Source: DATAYF01 sp036272735 (lineage in GTDB: Bacteria > Chloroflexota > Ktedonobacteria > Ktedonobacterales > Ktedonobacteraceae). From it: a stretch of DNA of 5,165 nucleotides. The notes under the pieces were generated by a model, which did not search any database, had not been told where the DNA came from, and saw only the letters and a list, made by a program, of their open reading frames with translations. Positions 1 through 5,165 of the stretch are shown here, one piece after another; the first letter of the stretch is position 1, and the number at the start of each line of letters is the position of its first letter. The stretch lies in contig DATAYF010000365.1 of NCBI GenBank assembly GCA_036272735.1, forward strand, positions 1 to 5,165. Reading direction: 5' to 3'. A program made the position numbers and the translations under genes.

Positions 1-124
1 AGATGCTATTGACCCTCCAGGTGCGGCCATGTAAATCAACAGTGACGACGGTTGCGACACTTTCATCAGCATCTTGCAATGCTACGGCTTCCATCACTTC
101 TTGGATGTCGGATGTCTTTTTCAT
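1..124 (-). CDS. N-terminal fragment of an unrecognised protein, cut by the left edge
   Basis: Reading the minus strand from an ATG at 124 gives 41 open codons before the window ends. The protein starts MKKTSDIQEVMEAVALQDAD and continues with a hydrophobic beta-like stretch (VATVVTV) and HGRTWRV. The start is well supported: AAGGGA lies at 130-135, five bases before the ATG, and an extended -10 element sits just upstream. There is no signal peptide or membrane segment in what is visible. I do not recognise the family. The pattern of a short helix followed by ATVV and then G-x-T-x-R faintly recalls the N-terminus of XdhC/CoxI-type proteins, but the usual GS-x-PR signature is absent, so I do not assign it. 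It lies downstream of the flippase gene, separated by a hairpin, and probably has its own promoter. Confidence 0.6.
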   Translation of the reverse strand, partial: MKKTSDIQEVMEAVALQDADESVATVVTVDLHGRTWRVNSI

Positions 125-144
125 CGGTGTCCCTTCGTGTACAG

Positions 145-153
145 AGTATACCA
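145..153 (-). promoter_or_regulatory. Extended -10 promoter for the left-edge gene
   Basis: On the minus strand this reads TGGTATACT, a -10 hexamer (TATACT, one mismatch to consensus) preceded by the TGn extension. Transcription would begin near 138, giving a leader of about 14 bases that holds the AAGGGA Shine-Dalgarno sequence and leads to the ATG at 124. The -35 region is poor: TTAATC lies 19 bases upstream and is only a weak match, as expected for an extended -10 promoter. The call rests on consensus matching only. Confidence 0.4.
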
Positions 154-238
154 GAAGGCCACAGCCGCCGATTAATATGGGGTGGGGCTACCAGGAGCAG
201 GGGTAAGATGTGAGGACAAACTAGTACTTTGGCCCATA

Positions 239-278
239 GTTGGATGGCCTGAGGCGCTGGCACCTCAGGCCATCCAAC
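239..278 (-). terminator. Strong hairpin after the flippase gene, terminator-like without a U-tract
   Basis: A perfect 16-bp inverted repeat (arms 239-254 and 263-278) begins 15 bases after the flippase TAG codon. Read as minus-strand RNA, the 8-base interior can add a U-G wobble and a G-C pair, closing on a CCAG tetraloop for 18 pairs in all. The plus-strand version would have an A-C mismatch at that wobble position, so the fold favours minus-strand transcripts. No run of T follows on either strand, so it does not match a classical intrinsic terminator. It may stop transcription in a U-tract-independent way or protect the 3' end of the glycan-cluster mRNA. Confidence 0.55.
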
Positions 279-293
279 CATCATCTCAACCAT

Positions 294-1631
294 CTACGCT
301 ATGCCGTGCGTCGCAGAACGCAGCTTGTTTCTGCGGTAGGTCACTATCCATGCAAGTGATAGAGCAAGGGCAAGAGCAGCGTCGGCAATAAGCACTCCTT
401 GAACTACCTGGACGATCTGGACGTGGTGCCAGGCGATAAGCGCGATCTGCAATACACACGCGGAGAAGACCACGAGCACAAAGAGACGATTGCCAATGGC
501 GAGAAAATACATAGCTAAAACCTGCGTGAAGGCGAGCAGCAGCATAGCCGCTCCATAAAGCGGCAACAGCCCGGCGATTGAGATGAAAGCCTGACCAAAC
601 AAGAGTTTTGTAATCAATGAAGGAGCAAGACAGAACGCCGCCTCGACCACCAGGCCAAGTGCTAAAATCCCCAGTACTGCCTGAACCACAACATGTGCAT
701 GTGGCTCTCCTCTCTCATGGAGCGTCACTACCCGTGGGAACATGATGATGGCAACGCTATTCGTAACGAATAGAACTATCCTGCCTATGGTGGCTAAAGC
801 AGCGTATAATCCCGCGTCTGAGGCGTTCAAAAAATGCCTTGCGAGCACCGTATCGATACTGGTAAGAGCGACGATGCCAGTAGCTGCGATTGCCATGACA
901 ATTGAGTAGAGCCAGAGTGAGCGCAATGAGCCTGTGGGAGTTCGTGGTCCCTGGAGGACTCTTCGTAAAGGCAGGAGTCTGGCAAGGTATGCCAGCACCG
1001 AACTCAACACAATGCCGAGTATGGCACCATTGACGCCGAGTCCTGCAAGTATGAAACCGATAGCGAGTACCAGACGAAGGAAGGCTGCCAGGAGCGTAGC
1101 CCCAGCGTACCAACCAAAGGACTGTAACCCTTGCAGTACTCCCTGGTTGAGCGGCGTCGTAAACACGACGATAAACCCCAAACTGAAGAGCATAACTTCC
1201 TGCGGTGAATCAAGGTGAAAAAAGGAGGATGTATAGCTACTGGTAGCGGCGAAAATTGCAGCGGTAGCAACGCCAGCCATGAGGAGCCTTCCTGTAAGTC
1301 GCCTAATGAAGTCGTTGAGCCTGGCATCGTCCCCTCTGGTAGATAAAGAAGAGGTATACTTTGCTGCAACAGTTGCAATGATCTGCGTTGGGGTAGCAAG
1401 CACAAGAGAAAGGGCGATGAATGTCGCAACTTGCCCATACTCCTGAATGCTCATGATGTGAGCAAGAAATGGATGCAAAAGATAGGCAAAGGCTCCCGCA
1501 AGGACGTTGGTAGCCAAAAGCAGAATGTTATGACGGAGGTATTGATTCGTAAGAATTTGGGTGCCGAGTCGCCGTGCTGTTGTTACGAGACCGTCGCGGT
1601 TTATTGAAAGCTCTGTGGCATACTTTCTCAT
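294..1631 (-). CDS. MOP-superfamily (Wzx-like) polysaccharide/oligosaccharide flippase
   Basis: This is a 445-residue polytopic membrane protein, the usual size for Wzx/RfbX-type flippases, which move polyprenyl-linked glycans across the cytoplasmic membrane. About 12 hydrophobic segments are visible, roughly at residues 35-52, 65-85, 115-132, 146-160, 176-197, 200-220, 240-257, 276-298, 314-333, 350-376, 383-399 and 405-429. The segment SIDTVLARHFLNASDAGLYA (258-277) matches the family pattern of an Asp followed by a short loop and a G-x-Y motif that opens the second half-bundle. The N-terminus is a basic cytoplasmic tail of about 34 residues, rather long for the family. The start at 1631 has GGAAGGA at 1641-1647, nine bases upstream. 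It follows the GT4 gene by 91 bp in the same direction and ends before a strong hairpin. The substrate cannot be inferred; a MATE-like or teichoic-acid-type exporter of the same superfamily is possible. Confidence 0.85.
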   Translation of the reverse strand: MRKYATELSINRDGLVTTARRLGTQILTNQYLRHNILLLATNVLAGAFAYLLHPFLAHIMSIQEYGQVATFIALSLVLATPTQIIATVAAKYTSSLSTRGDDARLNDFIRRLTGRLLMAGVATAAIFAATSSYTSSFFHLDSPQEVMLFSLGFIVVFTTPLNQGVLQGLQSFGWYAGATLLAAFLRLVLAIGFILAGLGVNGAILGIVLSSVLAYLARLLPLRRVLQGPRTPTGSLRSLWLYSIVMAIAATGIVALTSIDTVLARHFLNASDAGLYAALATIGRIVLFVTNSVAIIMFPRVVTLHERGEPHAHVVVQAVLGILALGLVVEAAFCLAPSLITKLLFGQAFISIAGLLPLYGAAMLLLAFTQVLAMYFLAIGNRLFVLVVFSACVLQIALIAWHHVQIVQVVQGVLIADAALALALSLAWIVTYRRNKLRSATHGIA

Positions 1632-1722
1632 AAAGTAGTATCCTTCCTATAATAGAGAACAGAGAGAACTATAGAGTCTATTAGCGTGGAAAGCGCAGTT
1701 AATACATTTGTTTCAGCCAATG

Positions 1723-2904
1723 TCATTGGTGTGCGACAGCGTGAAATACCCTCCCATCTGTAACCTCAACTGATTCATACGCTTCAAGTGTTGCTCGCGC
1801 AACCTGTTCCCATGTGAATGCCTTGACCCGCTCTTCACCACGTTGGCTCAGCATGCTACGCAGAGTTTTGTCGCGCAAGACTTTATGCAGAGCAGTAGTT
1901 AATTGCTGCGTGTCGCACGCATCGAATGCAAGGGCCGCGTCACCAACCACTTCGGATACTGTCGAGGTTGCTGAGGCGAGAACGGGCGTGCCACACGCCA
2001 TTGCTTCCAGGGGAGGAAGTCCGAAGCCTTCTATCAGCGATGGGAAAACAAAGACCGTGGCAAGGCTATAGACCACCGGGAGATCTGCTTCCTGGATCAT
2101 GCCAAGTCGTATGACCCTGTGCGCGATATCATGGGCATTGATGCGGGCACCTACGCTATCGGGAAAGCGTGGATCATGCTTTCCCACTATCACCAGCGTT
2201 TCCGTGAGAGCAGGATCGAGGCGCGCGAAAGCCTCAACCAGGGTCTCGATATTTTTATGTGGTCGACCTGCTCCAACTGAGAGGATGAAGCGTTCAGGCA
2301 GACCGTAGCGCTCTCGTACCTCTGCCAGGCGCTGCTGATTATGCTCCCGCTTGAAGGTTGGATCGATAGCGTTACCAATGATCTGAATATTGGCTCGGCT
2401 AATGTGATAGAACGCCTGCATATCACGAGCGGTAGACTCTGAAACCGTGAGGACACGCTTTGCCCGTTTGATGCCAAGTTGCGTTATTGGTTGATAAAAT
2501 TTTTGTAAGTAACTTTGTGGCCTATATTCTGGGTAGCACTCGAAGATGAGATCGTGTACCGTCATGATCAATTTGAGCGGAGCCAACAATGGAAGGAGGA
2601 CATACGGTGAGTGAAAGAGATCGACTCCTTCATGGGTGAGTAGGAACGGCCAGATAATTTGCTCATGGACAGAATAGAGCGGTAGTCGTACAGGTCGCAA
2701 CTCGACATTCGCTCGCGCCTTCAAGGCATCCATAGAAAATCGTGAATTGGGATAGTCTGGATTATAGAAGACGAGGTAGCGCCGGTGGTGATCGAGCCTT
2801 GTCAAGGCGTCGAGCAAACTATATGCATGGCGTCCAATACCGTGATACTGGTCGTTCACATAGCGGGCATCGAAAGCAACGACCTGCGTTTTTGCGGTTT
2901 TCAT
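1723..2904 (-). CDS. GT4-family (GT-B fold) glycosyltransferase
   Basis: This is a 393-residue soluble or membrane-associated enzyme expected to transfer a sugar from a nucleotide-sugar donor during glycan assembly at the cytoplasmic face. The N-terminal Rossmann half holds the glycine-rich acceptor loop GIGRHAYSLL (22-31), a VHDL motif (116-119) and VSEST (154-158). The C-terminal donor half begins near residue 205 with ILSVGAGRPHKN, providing the R214 and K217 phosphate-contacting pair. It also holds the EX7E motif, E292 and E300 in EGFGLPPLEAMACGTPV, typical of retaining GT4 enzymes. Length and domain order are complete. The ATG at 2904 lies one base after the TAG of the GT-C gene, and its Shine-Dalgarno AAGGGAG (2915-2921) is inside that gene, so translation is probably coupled. 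Sugar and acceptor specificity cannot be read from the sequence; mannosyl- or rhamnosyl-type transfer would be guesses. Confidence 0.92.
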   Translation of the reverse strand: MKTAKTQVVAFDARYVNDQYHGIGRHAYSLLDALTRLDHHRRYLVFYNPDYPNSRFSMDALKARANVELRPVRLPLYSVHEQIIWPFLLTHEGVDLFHSPYVLLPLLAPLKLIMTVHDLIFECYPEYRPQSYLQKFYQPITQLGIKRAKRVLTVSESTARDMQAFYHISRANIQIIGNAIDPTFKREHNQQRLAEVRERYGLPERFILSVGAGRPHKNIETLVEAFARLDPALTETLVIVGKHDPRFPDSVGARINAHDIAHRVIRLGMIQEADLPVVYSLATVFVFPSLIEGFGLPPLEAMACGTPVLASATSTVSEVVGDAALAFDACDTQQLTTALHKVLRDKTLRSMLSQRGEERVKAFTWEQVARATLEAYESVEVTDGRVFHAVAHQ

Positions 2905-2905
2905 G

Positions 2906-4990
2906 CTATAGGTGCTCCCTTAAAACAATTGACAGCGGGCCAGAAGACTGATTTGAGAATGGTGGTGCCGAAGGTCTATCCGCTTGTTGTACGCCTGCTC
3001 CACTGTTCAGCATAGCGGTCGGCTTAAGCTGGTACAGCCCGATCTTCCCAAAGCTGGAATCATTCAGCACTAAAAGCGGAGAACTGTTGTGTATGACCCA
3101 GGTATATAGTTGGGGGGTCATAGCATCGATGCCACCTGCAGCATCCTTGGAACTCATGATGAAGTAGCGTATATGCCTGTCCTCTATCGTTTGTGTCCCA
3201 CGATCAAGGAAAGTAACATAGGAAGGAGATAAGTAGTAAACGGCAACATCATCACTGGCTTCGATACTTGCTCCTGCAGGAACATTCGCTTCGATATATC
3301 TAACGATTTGCATATAGGCATCATCGGAGCCTAAGGCATACATTTTCGTCCATACAAAGCCGTTATAAAGAAACGTTACACAGAAAACAGCGAAAACTGA
3401 TCTCCAGATCACCTGATAGATCGCCGGTGGAATGGGAAATAGCGAATGACCCTGGTGCAAGACCGATAATTTCCTTATCGATGTTTTCTTTAAGGTGGGT
3501 AACAGGGCCGTCTCAAAAAGTGATGCCAGGATGTACCCGGACACGACAATTGATGGTACAACCAGATAGTAGAAATATTGATCGCTTATCCTTCCCAGGA
3601 TGAGACCGAAACCAAAGCTGAAGACGCTCCACGAGATAAGGTAACGCGCTGCGAGCAGATGCCTGTAGCGGAGAATAAGCAAGATGGTAAAGAGCGCAGC
3701 AAGTGCGATGAGCAGGTAACTCGAGCCATACGGGAAAAGCCTGTCCGTGAGGTTGGTCAGGAGATCACCTCTAGTTGCCAGCACGAGCGTGATAGTTTTG
3801 GGGGTAGAGGCAGGCCGCTGGCTTATGATCGAGTCGACGATGCGGCTAACGTTAAAAAGCTTATAAGAGAGATAGTTATTCCATTGACCAGAGATAATTG
3901 TCCATAGCGGGTAAAGCAGATAGAGACTGCTGGCAATTGTGGCAACCCAGAGCACATCACGGAGTTGATGGCGTCTAAACAATAGCACACAAATGATTAA
4001 GGCGAGTAGTTCGAGAAACATAGGTTCTTTGGTGAGCACGGCCAGACCAAAGACGATGCCTGCGGCGAGGCGTTGCCATCTCGTGAGGTGCGGCCGACGG
4101 GTGAAGAAAATGTACAGGCCAAGTAGGGCACACAGCATTGCGAGTGTTTCGAGCATATTGCGACGATTTATCCGCTGTACGTATGGATCCATAATAAACA
4201 ATGCGGCCATAAACAAACCAGCTTTGTAGCTATGGAGCTTACGCCCAAAAAGTACGAGCAGCACCGCGGTACAGGCAGAAAAGAAAACGTTGAGATCGCG
4301 CACGGAGAGAACCGCGGTCAGGGGATCTGCATTTGTAAGCCTTGTAAGCTTGATATAGGCCGCCTCGACCAGCATGTAGAACGGTGGGTGCCACAGGAAG
4401 GCACTATGGTCTACGACAAGCCCGAGACCTCTGGCAATATTTGTTCCCACTAAGAGATAGTCACCTTCATCTGAGAAGATATCTGGCGCGGTAGTCAGGT
4501 GGTAGCCCTGAATGAGCAGGGTGACAAGGCCTACAACGCACAGTACAAGCACCATTCGTGCCGTGCTGGCTTTGCTTGTGACCATGTCTATGAGTTGAAG
4601 CCCCTGCGTCTGTGTGGTATCCGTTGACTCCACTTTCTCTGCGGGCTTCTCCGGTATGGAAGGCGCTTCTACCTCCGGCTCAAGCTCACCGGGTAGTGTT
4701 CGTATCATGCGAAGGATACTGGACAACGTCTGGCGGACCGACGATTTAGGCGGAAGTAACGAGGCAATGCGTTGCGTCGTTGTATCTTCGTCCTGCACTG
4801 CCGCTGTAATGATAGTGTCCTCATCCTGCACTGCCGCTGTGACGATAGTGTCCTCATCCTCAATAGCATCGGCATTGTCGATGCTATCGCCACAAACGCT
4901 ACAGAAGCGCGCCCGTAGCGGGAGTTCAGCGTGACAATGATAGCAGTAGACTACATTGGAGTTTTCGACCAGTGTATTTTTCATGATCAT
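2906..4990 (-). CDS. Zinc-ribbon/GT-C (PMT/ArnT-like, GT39/GT83 type) membrane glycosyltransferase
   Basis: This 694-residue protein has three parts. Residues 16-33 form a CxxC-x10-CxxC zinc ribbon (C16, C19, C30, C33). Residues 40-140 are a charged, Pro/Thr-rich cytoplasmic linker with an 11-residue tandem repeat. From about 145 to 545 there are roughly 11 membrane segments, followed by an extracytoplasmic C-terminal domain of about 145 residues. The membrane core carries GT-C landmarks: an acidic DE pair (D174, E175) in the first outer loop, then HPPFY at 201-205, RRNMLE at 276-281 and LTKEP at 319-323. Such enzymes use polyprenyl-phosphate sugars to modify proteins, lipids or glycans on the outer face. 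Starts at 4990 and 4984 (MIMKN) are both possible. No good Shine-Dalgarno precedes either, and no in-frame start exists between 4990 and an upstream stop at 5012-5014. The gene overlaps the preceding reading frame by ATGA and heads the glycan cluster. The acceptor is unknown. Confidence 0.85.
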   Translation of the reverse strand: MIMKNTLVENSNVVYCYHCHAELPLRARFCSVCGDSIDNADAIEDEDTIVTAAVQDEDTIITAAVQDEDTTTQRIASLLPPKSSVRQTLSSILRMIRTLPGELEPEVEAPSIPEKPAEKVESTDTTQTQGLQLIDMVTSKASTARMVLVLCVVGLVTLLIQGYHLTTAPDIFSDEGDYLLVGTNIARGLGLVVDHSAFLWHPPFYMLVEAAYIKLTRLTNADPLTAVLSVRDLNVFFSACTAVLLVLFGRKLHSYKAGLFMAALFIMDPYVQRINRRNMLETLAMLCALLGLYIFFTRRPHLTRWQRLAAGIVFGLAVLTKEPMFLELLALIICVLLFRRHQLRDVLWVATIASSLYLLYPLWTIISGQWNNYLSYKLFNVSRIVDSIISQRPASTPKTITLVLATRGDLLTNLTDRLFPYGSSYLLIALAALFTILLILRYRHLLAARYLISWSVFSFGFGLILGRISDQYFYYLVVPSIVVSGYILASLFETALLPTLKKTSIRKLSVLHQGHSLFPIPPAIYQVIWRSVFAVFCVTFLYNGFVWTKMYALGSDDAYMQIVRYIEANVPAGASIEASDDVAVYYLSPSYVTFLDRGTQTIEDRHIRYFIMSSKDAAGGIDAMTPQLYTWVIHNSSPLLVLNDSSFGKIGLYQLKPTAMLNSGAGVQQADRPSAPPFSNQSSGPLSIVLREHL
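2915..2921 (-). promoter_or_regulatory. Ribosome binding site of the GT4 gene, inside the GT-C gene
   Basis: AAGGGAG on the minus strand lies 10 bases before the ATG at 2904 and within the last codons of the upstream GT-C gene, whose TAG stop (2906-2908) leaves one spacer base. The arrangement points to termination-reinitiation coupling of the two glycosyltransferases and supports the chosen GT4 start. Confidence 0.65.
4782..4860 (-). repeat. 33-bp tandem repeat in the GT-C gene, about 2.4 copies
   Basis: Unit one is 4782-4814, unit two is 4815-4847, and a third unit begins at 4848 and fades after 13 bases. Units one and two differ at five of 33 positions, all transitions. The repeat is in frame and encodes 11-residue units of the type DEDTI[VI]TAAVQ at about residues 45-72 of the GT-C protein, giving a strongly acidic, threonine-rich cytoplasmic linker. 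The length is a multiple of three, so copy-number change would preserve the frame. Confidence 0.85.
4863..4887. repeat. Perfect 9-bp inverted repeat inside the GT-C coding region
   Basis: The arms ATAGCATCG (4863-4871) and CGATGCTAT (4879-4887) are exact complements around a 7-base loop. They cover codons for about residues 35-43, between the zinc ribbon and the tandem repeat. The hairpin could form in the mRNA about 100 bases after the start codon. It may simply reflect the local residue pattern DSIDNADAI. Confidence 0.5.
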
Positions 4991-5165
4991 TGCGGCGGGA
5001 TACCTGCGCCTTCAGGCGTGGGAGGAATGCCACTTCTCCTTTCAACTAAACAACTTGAAGCTTTTTGAACACAGACCAATGTTTTGTGATTCGCACTGGC
5101 ATAGACCTTTGTTCCGTCAAGGGTCCGCAGGTCGAAGTAGGCAGAACTCCTTCTTCCAAACACCA
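4987..5165 (-). CDS. C-terminal fragment, probable IscB/IsrB-like (RRXRR) RNA-guided nuclease
   Basis: The minus-strand frame from 5163 is open for 58 codons and stops at TGA (4987-4989); the gene continues past the right edge. The visible end contains GRRSSAYFDLRTLDGTKVYA, then a basic strand-like segment and LVERR. It closes with GIPPTPEGAGIPPQ, which is the translation of the hairpin at 5003-5022. From memory of the family, G-R-x-S-x-Y-F-D-x-R-x-x-x-G followed by a short Lys-rich strand and an ERR-type tail resembles the C-terminal domain of IscB-type proteins. TnpB proteins end differently, with a zinc-finger region, and do not fit. No RuvC or HNH catalytic residue lies in the window, so activity cannot be judged. 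The stop overlaps the GT-C start as ATGA. The coding call is firmer than the family call. Confidence 0.5.
   Translation of the reverse strand, partial: VFGRRSSAYFDLRTLDGTKVYASANHKTLVCVQKASSCLVERRSGIPPTPEGAGIPPQ
4991..5035 (-). mobile_element. Probable right end of an IS200/IS605-type (IscB-carrying) element
   Basis: The minus strand reads GGCATTCCTCCCACGCCTGA and continues into an imperfect hairpin with arms 5015-5022 and 5003-5010 around a TGAA loop. The layout of CATTCCTCCC, hairpin with a TGAA/TAAA loop, then a G-rich arm and TTCC/ATCC is familiar from right ends of IS200/IS605-family elements in Chloroflexota and cyanobacteria. Four core pairs and two outer pairs are intact; two positions (5006/5019 and 5005/5020) are A-C mismatches on this strand and G-T wobbles on the other, suggesting two transitions from a perfect 8-bp stem. 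The exact cleavage site is not determinable. It may lie just after the hairpin, at or within the first codons of the GT-C gene. Confidence 0.45.

Noticed and set aside
66..293. A 75-codon minus-strand frame starting directly after the flippase stop codon
   Set aside because: It runs through the strong hairpin, the promoter and the start region of the better-supported left-edge gene in another frame. It has no separate ribosome binding site and its composition is not protein-like.
1004..1438. A 144-codon minus-strand frame inside the flippase gene
   Set aside because: It overlaps the flippase completely in another frame. The flippase translation has coherent membrane segments and family motifs, while this frame is Ser/Leu-rich and does not resemble a known protein.
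1625..1653. Plus-strand promoter-like pair TTCTCA, 17 bases, TATAAT
   Set aside because: The -35 match is weak and no plus-strand gene follows; the only open plus-strand frames are shadows of the flippase and transferase genes. The AT-rich hexamer is likely chance in the spacer.
3578..3907. A 109-codon plus-strand frame opposite the GT-C gene
   Set aside because: It is antisense to a well-supported membrane-protein gene. Its charged composition is the expected complement of hydrophobic codons, and no ribosome binding site was identified.
5031..5042. AAAGGAG followed by a GTG codon at 5033 on the minus strand
   Set aside because: The GTG frame is out of phase with the GT-C gene and stops after roughly 37 codons without protein-like features. 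The purine run lies within the nuclease-tail coding sequence.
4987..5165. Interpretation of the right-edge fragment as a TnpB C-terminus
   Set aside because: TnpB proteins end after a CxxC zinc-finger and a RuvC-III Asp segment; none of these is visible, whereas the beta-rich Y-F-D-x-R segment fits IscB-type proteins better.

Overview
The window has medium GC and reads almost entirely on the minus strand. It carries three complete genes for surface or secreted glycan assembly. In transcription order these are a polytopic GT-C (PMT/ArnT-like) glycosyltransferase with a zinc-ribbon N-terminus (4990 to 2906), a GT4-type glycosyltransferase (2904 to 1723) and a MOP/Wzx-type flippase (1631 to 294). 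The first two are one base apart and should be co-translated. The flippase follows after 91 bp with its own ribosome binding site. A perfect 16-bp hairpin (239-278) closes the cluster. The moderate GC, a double-CxxC zinc ribbon fused to an unrelated membrane protein, and an IscB-like tail next to it recall Chloroflexota of the Ktedonobacteria type. That assignment comes from general resemblance and no marker gene supports it.

Both edges hold pieces of further minus-strand genes. At the right edge (4987-5165) is the last 58 residues of a protein that resembles the C-terminal end of IscB/IsrB-family (RRXRR) RNA-guided nucleases. Its final residues are read straight through an imperfect hairpin (5003-5022). 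That hairpin has the look of an IS200/IS605-type right end. The reading frame stops inside an ATGA overlap with the start of the GT-C gene. At the left edge (1-124) is the first 41 residues of an unrecognised protein with a good Shine-Dalgarno sequence and an extended -10 promoter, so a separate transcription unit begins there.

Functionally, the GT4 enzyme probably builds a glycan from nucleotide sugars at the cytoplasmic face. The flippase would move the lipid-linked product across the membrane. The GT-C enzyme would then transfer a polyprenyl-phosphate-linked sugar on the outer face. No polymerase, initiating phosphoglycosyltransferase or ligase is visible, so this is at most part of a pathway.

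The features most worth a second look are the mobile-element end that abuts, and may have replaced, the translation start region of the GT-C gene, and that gene's cytoplasmic N-terminus, a zinc ribbon followed by an 11-residue acidic/threonine tandem repeat. I see no tRNA, rRNA, CRISPR array or riboswitch, and no gene-free stretch over 300 bases.
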